NCBI RefSeq assembly: GCF_022865125.1
Contig: NZ_CP094828.1
Span: 2,535,219-2,599,218, forward strand
Reading direction: 5' to 3'
DNA length: 64,000 nt
Source: Acuticoccus sp. I52.16.1
GTDB lineage: Bacteria; Pseudomonadota; Alphaproteobacteria; Rhizobiales; Amorphaceae
The translations under genes and the position numbers were made by a program. Under the pieces are notes generated by a model, which saw only the letters and a list, made by a program, of their open reading frames with translations, did not search any database and had not been told where the DNA came from. Shown piece after piece: positions 28,538-36,636 of this stretch. How positions within the stretch are numbered: the stretch's first letter is position 1; each line of letters starts with the position of its first letter.

Positions 28538-28925
28538 CGACAGACCACTCCGGTCGCGCTAGCGTTCGCCGCGCTGTCGCGGTGGGGAGTCCCGGAACGG
28601 CGTTTGCGGCGCCGGCAAGGCCTGCCGCAACGAGCGCGGCCTCTTCGAGACGCTCGACCATGGCATCGAACTGCGGGCAGTCCCGTCGATCCTCGACGAG
28701 CGCCAGCGCATGCCTCACGGAGGCACGGTCGCGCTCGCCGATACGTGCGGCAACTGACGCGGTCCACCCGAGTGTCGTGACCGCGAGGTAGAAGGCGAGC
28801 TGCCGAGCGAGCGCGGCTCGCGCCGGACCCCGCGTTGAACCACCCACGTCGGCGACGGGGACGTCGAGGGCCGTCGCGGCAAGCGCCAGAAGCGCCTCCC
28901 AGACAATTCGGCTCGGTGCTGTCAC
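28521..28925 (-). CDS. Small protein resembling DnaA domain IV (DNA-binding HTH)
   Basis: 134 residues, start GTG 28925 overlapping the DUF2163 stop (GTGA). Residues about 30-95 follow the Bac_DnaA_C pattern: ARAALARQLAFYLAVTTLGW (the R-x-x-A-x-YL helix), then ARIGERDRASVRHALALVED, matching the DnaA-box-recognising G-x-RDH-[TS]-V-x-HA-x-x-x-x-E signature with Arg in place of His. ATPase domains are absent. The tail is Ala-rich. It is in the tail operon where no DNA-binding protein would be expected; role unknown (regulator, DNA-packaging or anti-initiation factor are guesses). Confidence 0.65.
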   Translation of the reverse strand: MTAPSRIVWEALLALAATALDVPVADVGGSTRGPARAALARQLAFYLAVTTLGWTASVAARIGERDRASVRHALALVEDRRDCPQFDAMVERLEEAALVAAGLAGAANAVPGLPTATARRTLARPEWSVDDPDR

Positions 28926-29806
28926 AGAACGTCGCCCTCGTGGCCGCCGTCGCTCGTCGCGTAGCGGATCACGGTGTCCTGGCCTGGGATGTGCGGGAAG
29001 CCGCGGAAGTTCGCGACATTGGCGAACTTCGCCACGCAGGTCGCAACGTGCTTGTCGCAACCGGCACGGATCACGAACACATCGCCTTCGGCGATGCCGC
29101 GCACCGGCGCCTCGAGCAGCGTGATCGTCACGAGCCCCTCGGTCACATCGTGGGCGAGGATCTCCGCGTGACGTCCATCGTTCGCACCGCTGGTCCATTC
29201 GAGAGTGCCTTGGACGAACCAGCCCGCCTCGAACGCGCCGATCCCGGATGCGGTGAAGGCTCGGTCGCGCAGGCGATCGACCACAGCACCCGATCCGCGG
29301 TAGGCGTCCGCGTCGGGATCGACCATGCAACGAGCGTCGCCGAGCACAACGTCACACGTGGCTTGATAGGTCCGGCCGACAGTCTGGCCGAGGACGTGGG
29401 CGAGCGAACGCACCTCGGCCACGAACGCGAGACGGCCGCGCCGGATCTGACCGATCGAGCCGCGACGCATCATGACGCGCTGGCTGACGTCCGCCCAGTT
29501 CGCCCGCCAAACCTCGACCGCCGCATTGTCCCAGCGCCCGTCGAGGATGTCCGTCTCGGTGATCCAGTCCGATATCAGCACGCCCTCTGCGTCCTGCGCA
29601 TCGACGGCGAGGTCGGAACCGCTGCGGATCTCGGACGCAGTCAGGCCGCTTTCCGGCTCGAAGTCCGTGCCGCCAAAAGTCAGTGTGCGATCGTGGTCGG
29701 TGAAACCGAACGTTTTGCCGTCGGATCGGGCGATGCGCCAGCACCAGGCGAGCGTCGTCGTGCCCTCGTCGAGATGGGCCTGCAGTTCAGATGAGAGCGC
29801 CTTCAT
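28922..29806 (-). CDS. Phage/GTA DUF2163 tail protein (GTA gp13-like)
   Basis: 294 residues from ATG 29806, which overlaps the DUF2460 stop by 4 bases. TTLAWCWRIARSDGKTFGFTDHDRTLTFGG is the N-terminal family block, and a C-terminal phage_BR0599 segment reads FVIRAGCDKHVATCVAKFANVANFRGFPHIPGQD with the conserved cysteines that bind an iron-sulfur cluster or metal in the distal-tail/hub protein. Order (DUF2460, DUF2163, NlpC, baseplate) is that of Rhodobacter-type gene transfer agents and related prophages. Confidence 0.92.
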   Translation of the reverse strand: MKALSSELQAHLDEGTTTLAWCWRIARSDGKTFGFTDHDRTLTFGGTDFEPESGLTASEIRSGSDLAVDAQDAEGVLISDWITETDILDGRWDNAAVEVWRANWADVSQRVMMRRGSIGQIRRGRLAFVAEVRSLAHVLGQTVGRTYQATCDVVLGDARCMVDPDADAYRGSGAVVDRLRDRAFTASGIGAFEAGWFVQGTLEWTSGANDGRHAEILAHDVTEGLVTITLLEAPVRGIAEGDVFVIRAGCDKHVATCVAKFANVANFRGFPHIPGQDTVIRYATSDGGHEGDVL

Positions 29807-30429
29807 CGGCGGAGCTCCACGAGCGGGACTGAGGTGATCGATCCGAGCCGCTCGATGTCGAGGGTCACGTCGAGGGTGTCGGTGTCGAAGCGGACCGGCA
29901 CGTCGAACTCGAAACCGGCGCGGATGGCGACGCCGTCGGCTGGGGCGGTCTCGAAAGTGACGATCCCGGTCATGGCGTCCACGGACCACCCGGACATCTG
30001 TTCGTCGCCGTCGACCGCGATGCGCACAGTTCCCGCGACGGGCTTGGTGATCGTGCGGACCCAGGCGTCACCCCCCGACGCGTACGCCTTTGTCAGCTGG
30101 AACTCGGTCTGCTCGCCGTCGCCGGTGCCGATTAGCTGATCGGCGGACAATGGCGACCCGGACGGCGCGCACGACTTGTGGTCGGCCCAATCCTTGAACC
30201 GGAAGCCATAGAGCCGTCCGTTGCGCGCCTCGAAGAATGCGACGGCAGCGGCAAGATCGTCGACACGGCGGATGCCATAGGCGACATCATAGCGCCGGCG
30301 CGAGTTGGCCCAGCTGGCGTTGCGCTCCTCGGCCCCGGATGCCAGCTCGACGATCTGCGTTCGCCGCTGCGGGCCTCCACGCGCGCCGCGGCTGATGTTC
30401 TCGGGGAAGCGGACCTCGTGGAACGCCAT
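29803..30429 (-). CDS. Phage/GTA DUF2460 distal tail protein (GTA gp12-like)
   Basis: 208 residues from ATG 30429, overlapping the tape-measure stop. MAFHEVRFPENISRGARGGP is the diagnostic N terminus; TQIVELASGAEERNASWANSRRRYDVAYGIR follows, and FFEARNGRLYGFRFKDWADHKS completes the family signature. These proteins form the distal-tail ring. No damage seen in this gene. Confidence 0.93.
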   Translation of the reverse strand: MAFHEVRFPENISRGARGGPQRRTQIVELASGAEERNASWANSRRRYDVAYGIRRVDDLAAAVAFFEARNGRLYGFRFKDWADHKSCAPSGSPLSADQLIGTGDGEQTEFQLTKAYASGGDAWVRTITKPVAGTVRIAVDGDEQMSGWSVDAMTGIVTFETAPADGVAIRAGFEFDVPVRFDTDTLDVTLDIERLGSITSVPLVELRR

Positions 30430-32606
30430 CAAAGCCCCCGTCGTCCGAGCGACACCGCGCGAGCGACGTCTGCGGCGACCTGTGTGCGCGACTGCCGGAA
30501 GCTCTCCGCGTCTCTGGCGACAATGGTCACGCTCACGCCGCCCGCTCCACGCTCCCGATCGAGCGCAGAGGTCTCGCGGCGGGACAGGACGCGTTCGCCG
30601 CGCTGCAGGATCGCGGGCACCTCGTCGGGCCGCAGCCCCGCCACGCCGCCGGCATGATACCGGTGCGCTCCAGCGAACGCCGCGGCCGGCGCGAGACGCA
30701 TCGGCGCCCGCTGCCCCACCACTCCACCGTCATGAAAGACGCCGGCGAACACTGACCCGAGGCGTCCGATGCCGGCCGACAGAGCGTTCGAAAGCGGTCC
30801 GAAGATGAAGCGCTGCGCCGCGACCTTGGCCATGTCGACGAGCATCGAGCTGACCAGGCTGCGGAAGTCGATCTTGCCCGTTCGCACGAACTCGGCAAAG
30901 GCCTCCTCGGCGCTGCGGAACGCGCTGACCAGCGTGTCGCCGACTTGTCTGCCGAGCGCCATCGCCTGTTTGGCGTAATCGGTTAGTGCGTCCCGCGCTT
31001 GGCTCCACCCGGTCTTCGCGGCTTCGGCAGTTTCGGCGACCTCCGGCTTCGCGGCCTTCGCCGCCTCGGCGGTCTGTGCCACGCCGTCCTTCAGATCTCC
31101 GGCCGCCTTTGCTGCGCGCTGCAGCGACGCTTCGCCGGCCTCGCCAGCCTCCTCGGCGGCCTGCCCGAGCGCTGCCAGGGACTTTAGCGGGACGGTGGCA
31201 GCCTTTGCGGCTTCCGACGCGGACGCGGCGAGGTCCTTCGCGCGCTTGTCGGCCTCGCCGACGGCGAGTTCGAGCTCGTAGAAGCCCGACGTCGCCATGA
31301 CCGCGGCGCCGTGGACCCGCAGCGTCGTCTCGTCGAAGCCGGGCAGCTGGTCGAGACCGCGCGCGAGCCGATGGAGAAGCTCGCCCCAACTCCTCTGGAT
31401 CCGCGCCATGACGGCGAGCCAGCCAGCCTCGATCCGGGCCCAGACCGATTGAAGCGCCAGCGCCAGCGCACGGCCGCCGGATTTGATCCGCTCCCAGACC
31501 TCGGTCGCGACGTCGGCGAGCAGCGACAGCGCGTTGCCGAACCCACCCGTGCTGCTGACGAGGCGGCCGAACTGATAGATCAGCTCGCCCGCGCCGACGA
31601 TGAGCGCGCCGATGCCGGTCCGGATCAGCGCGCCTCGCAGGACGACGAGCGCGGTTGCGAGGCCGCGAACCGAGACCGCAGCCGCCACCATTCCAGCGAC
31701 CCAGCGTCCGGCGAAGAACGCGGCGGCCGTCGCCGCGTACGTCGCAAGCCGGCCGAGGTTGCCGATCAGGGCATCGATGGCGGTGCGGACGATGCCGCCG
31801 GCCGACGCGAGCGTGACGAAGGCCGAAGCGAGCGCTTCAACTGCCGGGGCCGCGGCCACCGCGATTCGATTGCGTAGCCCCTCCATCACGAGCGACATCG
31901 TGTCGAGCGCGACCTCGGTCCGCTGCAGCGCCTTCAGAGCGTCGTCGTCGAGCACGGCGCCAATGTCCGCGGCGCGATCGCCGAGCCGCTGCATCTCCGC
32001 ACCGCCATCGCGAAGGAGCAGCAGGAGGCGCGTGGCGTCCGAGGCCATCGCCTCGAGGTGGAACGTCATCTCCTGCTGCGACAGCCCGGCGCGCTGAAGC
32101 GTGTCGACGTAGAGCTGCAGCGCCTCGGGACCCGAGAGCCGAGCGAACTGATCGGCGGTGACGCCCACCTTCGGCGCCACCTTTTCGAAGGAGCCGGCCA
32201 TCGGCCCGCCGCCGGTCTGGAGGAAGTCGCCGACGCGATCGTTCACGTCCTTCAGGATGTCGGCGAGCTTCTCCTGCTCGATGCCGACGGTGCGCGCGGC
32301 GCCCGACCAGCGCTGGAAGCCTTCGGGTGTGGCGTTGGCGACCTGCACGAACTGCCGGAGCTGCGCGCCGCTTTCGGCCGCGGAGCGGACGATGAGCCCG
32401 AGCGAGGCCGTCGCGGTAGCGGCTGCTGCCGTCAGCCCGACCTTGGCTGCTCGCGCGAAGGACGCCATCCGCGCATTCGCCGCCTCCATCTCGCGCGAGA
32501 GCCTGCCGAACGCCTTACCGCCGGTCTCTCCGAAGCCCTACAGTTCGGCCTTCACCTGGCGTCCGCCGACGGCAGCGAGGCGGACGCTCACGCGCTTTTC
32601 AGCCAT
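30429..32606 (-). pseudogene. Phage tail tape-measure protein with an amber codon at position 23
   Basis: Reading from ATG 32606 gives MAEKRVSVRLAAVGGRQVKA, the standard N terminus of this family, then TAG at 32540-32538, after which the same frame continues with GFGETGGKAFGRLSREMEAA and runs open to 30429. The remaining 686 residues have long Ala/Gln helices, three hydrophobic stretches (about residues 230-300) and the lambda-type C terminus FRSLVSSMLVDMAKVAAQRF. Re-initiation at ATG 32489 would give a protein lacking about 39 residues. Length would otherwise set the tail length. Overlaps the assembly-chaperone frame by 8 bases. Confidence 0.85.
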
Positions 32607-33065
32607 GCTCGGATCCGATCTGCTTGTTAATGGCTGTCACCGCTGCGGCTTCCAGCGCAGGCAGCATCTCGGCGGCGGCAAGCGCGCTGACGCCGAGCGC
32701 ATCCGCCATCGCGAGCGCGGCTGTCATGTCCCATCCCACGACGCCGCCCGGCACGACCCGAACCTGGCCGCCCATGCGCTGTGCGAGGTCCCACACCTGC
32801 CAGCCTTCAAGAGTCTGCGGCAGGTTCAGGCGGCCGGGGCACTCTTGGCACGGCGACGGGCAGGCGTCGCAGTATCCTTGCCCGCCGCCGAAGTGCCATT
32901 CGGCGAGGGCGGCGAGCCGTTTTTTTCCGCGTCGAGCAGCAGCCCCTTGTTCACGTACTTCAGCTGGAAGGCCTCGAAGACGGGATAGAGGTCGAGCAGC
33001 GCGTCGATGCCGTCGAACGTCGGATCGACCGGCTCGCCATCGGCATCACCGACACCCTCCCAGCG
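32599..33065 (-). pseudogene. Tail assembly chaperone pair (G/GT-like) with -1 frameshift site; N-terminus deleted
   Basis: Frame 0 is open from about 33065 to the TGA at 32826 and reads RWEGVGDADGEPVDPTFDG, then ALLDLYPVFEAFQLKYVNKG and EKNGSPPSPNGTS, but has no start codon: it begins at a junction inside the end of the upstream tail gene. Slipping -1 at 32919-32925 gives KKRLAALAEWHFGGGQGYCD, four closely spaced cysteines, then PQTLEGWQVWDLAQRMGG and an Ala-rich end at 32599. The layout, immediately before the tape-measure gene, is that of lambda G/GT-type chaperones. The tail-tube gene expected upstream is absent, so a deletion removed it and the chaperone 5' end. Confidence 0.72.
32919..32925 (-). 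promoter_or_regulatory. Programmed -1 ribosomal frameshift heptamer A AAA AAC
   Basis: On the minus strand the frame-0 codons GCG GAA AAA AAC GGC contain A AAA AAC in the X XXY YYZ register. A -1 slip continues as CGG CTC GCC GCC and joins the only open downstream frame. This is a known class of slippery site, and tail-assembly chaperones are the classic phage users. The local GC-rich sequence downstream could form a stimulatory stem, not analysed. Confidence 0.7.
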
Positions 33066-33459
33066 TAATCGGAACGATCGCGGCCTTCATCGTCGCCGCG
33101 CCTTCGACCGGGAGATCGACCGGCTGCGGTGCGCTCGCCTCGATCCAGTCACACAGGCCGCCGAGGGTACGGTCCGCGGCGATCGCGGTGCCGATGGCCG
33201 CGAGGAGGTCGTCGAGCGCTTCGTCGCGGTCGGCGGATTGGCGCGGCGCGACAATCGCCTCGATCTCCGCCTGGTGCTCATAGTGGTAGCGCCGCGGCGA
33301 GAGCGTCACCTCGGGGGCGCCCGGATCACCGTCGCGGAGGATGATTAGGCCGTCCGGCGGAACCCGCTCGGGAAGGGCTTCGCCCCGCAGCACGGTTGCG
33401 GACAACACTGAAAGTCGCGCGTGCAGCGCGGCGAGGACGGTTTCGCGAGGGGTGGGCAT
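33046..33459 (-). CDS. Phage minor tail/terminator-like protein, C-terminus altered
   Basis: 137 residues: MPTPRETVLAALHARLSVLS, then LPERVPPDGLIILRDGDPG and EVTLSPRRYHYEHQAEIEAI are the blocks of a tail-completion protein that is common in Hyphomicrobiales prophages and often mislabelled as an acyl-CoA transferase. The last residues (ITLGGCR) do not match what I expect for the family, where the strand after PITL continues for several more residues; this is where the deletion junction with the chaperone gene falls (about 33060-33066). It lies 33 bases after the PIN gene. Confidence 0.7.
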   Translation of the reverse strand: MPTPRETVLAALHARLSVLSATVLRGEALPERVPPDGLIILRDGDPGAPEVTLSPRRYHYEHQAEIEAIVAPRQSADRDEALDDLLAAIGTAIAADRTLGGLCDWIEASAPQPVDLPVEGAATMKAAIVPITLGGCR

Positions 33460-33492
33460 GTTTCCGTCTTCGTGTGGAAGCGGCGAAATGGG

Positions 33493-34020
33493 TCAGAGAA
33501 GGTCGCCGAAGCTCGCGATCTTCAGTCTGAACCGGTGGTTCGCCGCCCAGTCGTCCTTCATGGCGTCGGCCTCCTCGACGCTCAGGAGTCCTTCCACGAT
33601 CATCTGTACGGTCAGGTCGGCTGTCCCGAGAACCACCAGACCGTCGTTGATGCGACGAGCCTCGTTCGCCGCGCGCTTGTCGTCCAGAGCGAGACCGGCA
33701 CCGATCGAAATGGCGTGCGCGATCGTGGCGCTTTCGCCGATGCCGAGGCGCTGCGTGTCGGTCAGCTGTCCGAACATCTCGAGGGCAGCGTCGTCCTCAA
33801 CGCGGCAGACTTCGCAGCATCCGGCGGCAACCGCGGCTTCAAACCGGGCCAACTGATCCCCGTACACATCGGTGATCTCGCCAGCGGCATGGTCGGTGAC
33901 CAGAAACTGCGGCGACAGGTCCCGGATCAGACCCATCCGATCGATCCGGAGGAAGTTCACCAGTACGGACGTGTCTGTGACGAGGACAATTGGCGGCGGC
34001 GCAGGCATCTTGGACGTCAC
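33493..34020 (-). CDS. PIN-domain protein (VapC-like nuclease fold)
   Basis: 175 residues, start overlapping the upstream HTH gene's stop (ATGA), so co-translated. IVLVTDTSVLVNFLRIDR puts the first catalytic aspartate at about residue 16; GEITDVYG, LGIGESATIAHAISIG (third acidic residue) and LALDDKRAANEA (last aspartate pair) complete the PIN metal site. C-terminal GLLSVEEADAMKDDWAANHRF is a helical extension found in the larger PIN proteins rather than VapC toxins. It probably cleaves RNA. With the HTH/ImmA-IrrE gene it looks like a toxin-antitoxin or stress-controlled module. Confidence 0.75.
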   Translation of the reverse strand: MTSKMPAPPPIVLVTDTSVLVNFLRIDRMGLIRDLSPQFLVTDHAAGEITDVYGDQLARFEAAVAAGCCEVCRVEDDAALEMFGQLTDTQRLGIGESATIAHAISIGAGLALDDKRAANEARRINDGLVVLGTADLTVQMIVEGLLSVEEADAMKDDWAANHRFRLKIASFGDLL

Positions 34021-35258
34021 TCGGCTCGTGCTGCTTCCGCAAGTTCGAGCAGCTTGCGCCCGTCAACGCCGACGGTCTTGCCTACATCGAGAAGTCGTCC
34101 TCGGGAGATTTCGCCGAGCCGATACGCCTCGAGCGCCAGGTGGGCCACGCGGCTGCGAAGCTCTCGGGTTCCTCTGGGGCCACGGACTGGCTCCTCAAGA
34201 TCTTCGAATAGGTCCAGTGCCCGCAAGTAGTCCTTTCCAGCATTCTCCTGTTCCGGCGACAGAAGCAGGAGGCTTTCCGGTTGATTGATGTAGCGAAGGC
34301 TCTTCAGCCGATAGACCGCCGCCTGATAGCTCACGCCGAACCTGTGCGCGATGAACGCGACGTCCTGAAAGCCGATCGTCTGGGAGCGCGGCGCCGGACG
34401 TAACTGGCCTTGTATGCTGCCGCCAGTCGCCACGTCGAAGACGATCTGATCCGTGCGCGCCGGCTGACCCTTTCCAAGCTGGCGCAGTTCCTCTTCGAGC
34501 CCCGCTTCGGGAAGCAGGAAAGCCGCAGCGAAAGCATTTGCCCGCTGCTCAATCCGTTCACGGCTGTTGTCTGCACTGCTGACGCCGACGACCCGGTTCC
34601 GATCCATAAGAGCATGCGCATATTCATGCGCCAGCGAGAACCGCTGTCGGGCGCGCACATGTCCAGCGTTCACGAGCACGGCCATGCCAATGCTCGGATG
34701 ATGCAGAAATAAGCCGGACATGGTGTTCGGAAGATCGACGACAGATGCCCAGATGCCCTGATCGCCAAGCAGTTCCGTCATGTCGGCAATCGGAGAACTC
34801 CCGAGCTCGAGGCGTCTCCGTTCCTGTTCAGCAACCCGCTCGCCTTGGGCGACGGCATCCCCGGTCGATCTCGGTACCGGCTCAGGATACGCCGGCGGTC
34901 CATCACGCTCCTCGCGTCCCAGTAACCCCTCCAGGCTGACACCTTCGCGGCAGATTTGCACGCAGCGGTCCACCTCGATCCGGATCTCCGGAGCCGAGTC
35001 GAGGCCCGGCGCAATTCGATGCAGCGCCACGACGATGTCCTCTTCGGCGTCAGGCGCGTCCGCAAGGAACCAACTGACCGGGCGACGATAGAGGTCCGCA
35101 AGCCGTGCAAGTTCCATGGTGGACACTGCGCGGTTCCCTCCTTCGATCTGCGTGACGGCCGTACGGGGAAGGCCGAGCGCTTCAGCCGCTTCCCCCTGAT
35201 TGATTGATGCGAGTTCTCGTGCCTCCCTCAGCCGACGAGACATTTCGGTGCGGTTCAT
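34017..35258 (-). CDS. XRE-type HTH regulator with ImmA/IrrE metallopeptidase domain
   Basis: 413 residues from ATG 35258, with GAGGAA 7 bases upstream. Residues 1-60 are an HTH_3 domain (LREARELASINQGEAAEALG, TAVTQIEGGNRAVSTMELARLADLY). The central domain has the zinc motif FSLAHEYAHALMDR (HEYAH, near 205), then SRERIEQRANAFAAAFLLPE, the second conserved ImmA/IrrE block. A C-terminal HTH-like segment (FGVSYQAAVYRLKSLRYI) follows. Such proteins bind their own operator and cleave or are controlled by a partner repressor, as in ICEBs1 ImmA-ImmR. Translationally coupled to the PIN gene. Confidence 0.88.
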   Translation of the reverse strand: MNRTEMSRRLREARELASINQGEAAEALGLPRTAVTQIEGGNRAVSTMELARLADLYRRPVSWFLADAPDAEEDIVVALHRIAPGLDSAPEIRIEVDRCVQICREGVSLEGLLGREERDGPPAYPEPVPRSTGDAVAQGERVAEQERRRLELGSSPIADMTELLGDQGIWASVVDLPNTMSGLFLHHPSIGMAVLVNAGHVRARQRFSLAHEYAHALMDRNRVVGVSSADNSRERIEQRANAFAAAFLLPEAGLEEELRQLGKGQPARTDQIVFDVATGGSIQGQLRPAPRSQTIGFQDVAFIAHRFGVSYQAAVYRLKSLRYINQPESLLLLSPEQENAGKDYLRALDLFEDLEEPVRGPRGTRELRSRVAHLALEAYRLGEISRGRLLDVGKTVGVDGRKLLELAEAARAE

Positions 35259-35310
35259 GACGGGTTCCTCAGGTGCGCGTGTCGAGCTTCTCCCGGCCCC
35301 ACTTTGGCAC

Positions 35311-35350
35311 AAGATAGGCCGAGCGAACCTTGGCGTCAAGTTTTGACTTG
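35311..35350 (-). promoter_or_regulatory. Candidate promoter of HTH/PIN operon with overlapping palindrome
   Basis: On the minus strand TTGACG (35339-35334), a 17-base spacer and TATCTT (35316-35311) form a good sigma-70-type promoter for the HTH gene, about 53 bases before its start. GTCAA-GTT-TTGAC at 35336-35348 and CAAGT-TTTG-ACTTG at 35337-35350 are overlapping inverted repeats that cover this -35 box; TTGACT on the plus strand (35343-35348) could serve the DUF2188 gene, though no good -10 follows. This is a plausible autoregulatory operator. Confidence 0.5.
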
Positions 35351-35407
35351 AATGTTCGATAGCAGTGTACCACATCCTGGCCATGCCACTTAAAGGAGGT
35401 GATGGGC

Positions 35408-35632
35408 ATGGCAGGCAAAAACCAGCACGTTGTTCGGCGCGAGGACGGATGGGCCGTCCTCGGCGCCGGGAACAGCCGCGACACGGCGCGGTACGGCACT
35501 CAGGCTGAGGCAGTCGATCGGGCCACGGAGATCGCGCGCAACCAGCATAGCGAAGTTCTCATCCACGGACGTAACGGCCGGATCCGCGAGCGCAACAGCT
35601 ACGGAAACGACCCGTTCCCGCCCCGCGGATAA
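35408..35632 (+). CDS. DUF2188-domain small protein
   Basis: 74 residues. Start at ATG 35408, preceded by AAAGGAGGTGATGGGC, a full consensus Shine-Dalgarno match with 8-base spacing. NQHVVRREDGWAVLGAGNSR, QAEAVDRATEIARNQHSEV and GRNGRIRERNSYG match the DUF2188 fold (short beta-alpha units, residues 5-65). Function of the family is unknown. It is divergent from the HTH/ImmA-IrrE gene and shares the intergenic palindrome, so it may belong to that module. Its end overlaps antisense the degenerate tail of the phage gene from 35599. Confidence 0.75.
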   Translation: MAGKNQHVVRREDGWAVLGAGNSRDTARYGTQAEAVDRATEIARNQHSEVLIHGRNGRIRERNSYGNDPFPPRG

Positions 35633-36328
35633 GAACGACGCGGAGGACCGACGAGGCCCTCCGCGTGGCTTGAAAACCGCCCCTCGACCCAGTTGGACAC
35701 GATCGCTCCCGGCAGCGCCGCCTCGGCCGCTCGGGCAGCGCGGCCCAGATCCAGCCGCTTCGGCAAGCGGACCTGCGGCACCAACAGGAAGATCGGCGCG
35801 GACGAACGGCCGGCGAGCCGGCTGTAGGTCGTGCCGTCCTTCCGACGGGTGACATTCGGCCGGATGCGGCCCGACTTAGTGATCCGCACGTTGTCCGCAA
35901 CGAGCAGGCTCGGGCCATAGCGCCGCCGGATCATTCGCAGGCTGGTGCCCGTCTTGCGCTCCCAGATCGCCGGCGTCAGCGGACCGCGCCGGATGCGCTC
36001 CCGCGCGACCGGCAACGGTATGGCGAGCCAAAGGCCCGACTTCGGCCGGATCGTCTTGCCCCCGGTCGTGGGCGCCGACGATCGCCGGCGCCTTCGACCA
36101 GACGAGCGCAGCGGCGCGGATGCTGCTGCCCTGCTTCGGATACCGCTCGCTGCGGATCGTGTTGCCGAGACGCGGGCCAAGCCCAGCTCCCACCACCTGC
36201 GCCCGCCAGTTGCCCTTCAGCCGAACGCCGACCTCGCCGACGCCGGTGGTGACCGCGCGCTCGGCAGCTTCGATCTCCTCCGCCATGAGGGTCGCGAGAT
36301 CGGGGACGACCTTCAGATCGAGCTTCAT
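35599..36328 (-). pseudogene. Phage DUF6441-type minor tail protein, frameshifted
   Basis: Start ATG 36328 overlaps the previous stop by 4 bases. The first frame reads MKLDLKVVPDLATLMAEEIE then AVTTGVGEVGVRLKGNWRAQ and APAIVGAHDRG; the second resumes with GKTIRPKSGLWLAIPLPVAR and ends after LLVPQVRLPKRLDLGRAARA. The break falls in a run of five C at 36059-36063 (GGGGG in the gene), where one base fewer restores the frame, giving a single conserved protein. The last 20 or so residues beyond NWVEGRF are not family-like: the inserted module has replaced the native end. Confidence 0.8.
35638..35666 (+). terminator. Hairpin after DUF2188 gene
   Basis: ACGCGGAGG (35638-35646) pairs with CCTCCGCGT (35658-35666) around an 11-base loop, starting 5 bases after the DUF2188 stop. 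No T-run follows, so termination would be imperfect. It lies inside the altered 3' end of the minus-strand phage gene, suggesting it arrived with the inserted module. Confidence 0.5.
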
Positions 36329-36636
36329 GCCGGCCGCAGCTCAATCGTCCAGACCAACCGCTCGCGATCGCGGACCGGCTCGCCCTGGATGACACACGCC
36401 TCGCCATCGATCTCGAAGCCATCGCCGGGACGCGGCTCCGCGACCTCGCTGACGCGGACGTCGAGACGGATCGTCTCCGACCAGACCCGTGCGTCACCGA
36501 ACTCGCTGATCGCGTCGCCGCGACGTGGGACAATGCGCACATCGACGGGCCCGCCGCCCGCCGGCGTGTAGACCGCATCGCGCCCGACGTTCGGGTCAGC
36601 GAACAGCGCGTCGAGCGCGGCGACGAGTGCGTTCAT
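36325..36636 (-). CDS. Phage head-tail joining-type protein
   Basis: 103 residues; start shares a base with the capsid gene's stop (TGATG) and its own stop overlaps the next start. ALVAALDALFADPNVGRDAV and SETIRLDVRVSEVAEPRPGD, with GEACVIQGEPVRDRERLVWTIEL at the end, match the short beta-rich head-completion proteins (FII/Gp6-like, ATP-binding-sugar-transporter-like annotation) that follow a lambda-type capsid gene. Undamaged. Confidence 0.72.
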   Translation of the reverse strand: MNALVAALDALFADPNVGRDAVYTPAGGGPVDVRIVPRRGDAISEFGDARVWSETIRLDVRVSEVAEPRPGDGFEIDGEACVIQGEPVRDRERLVWTIELRPA

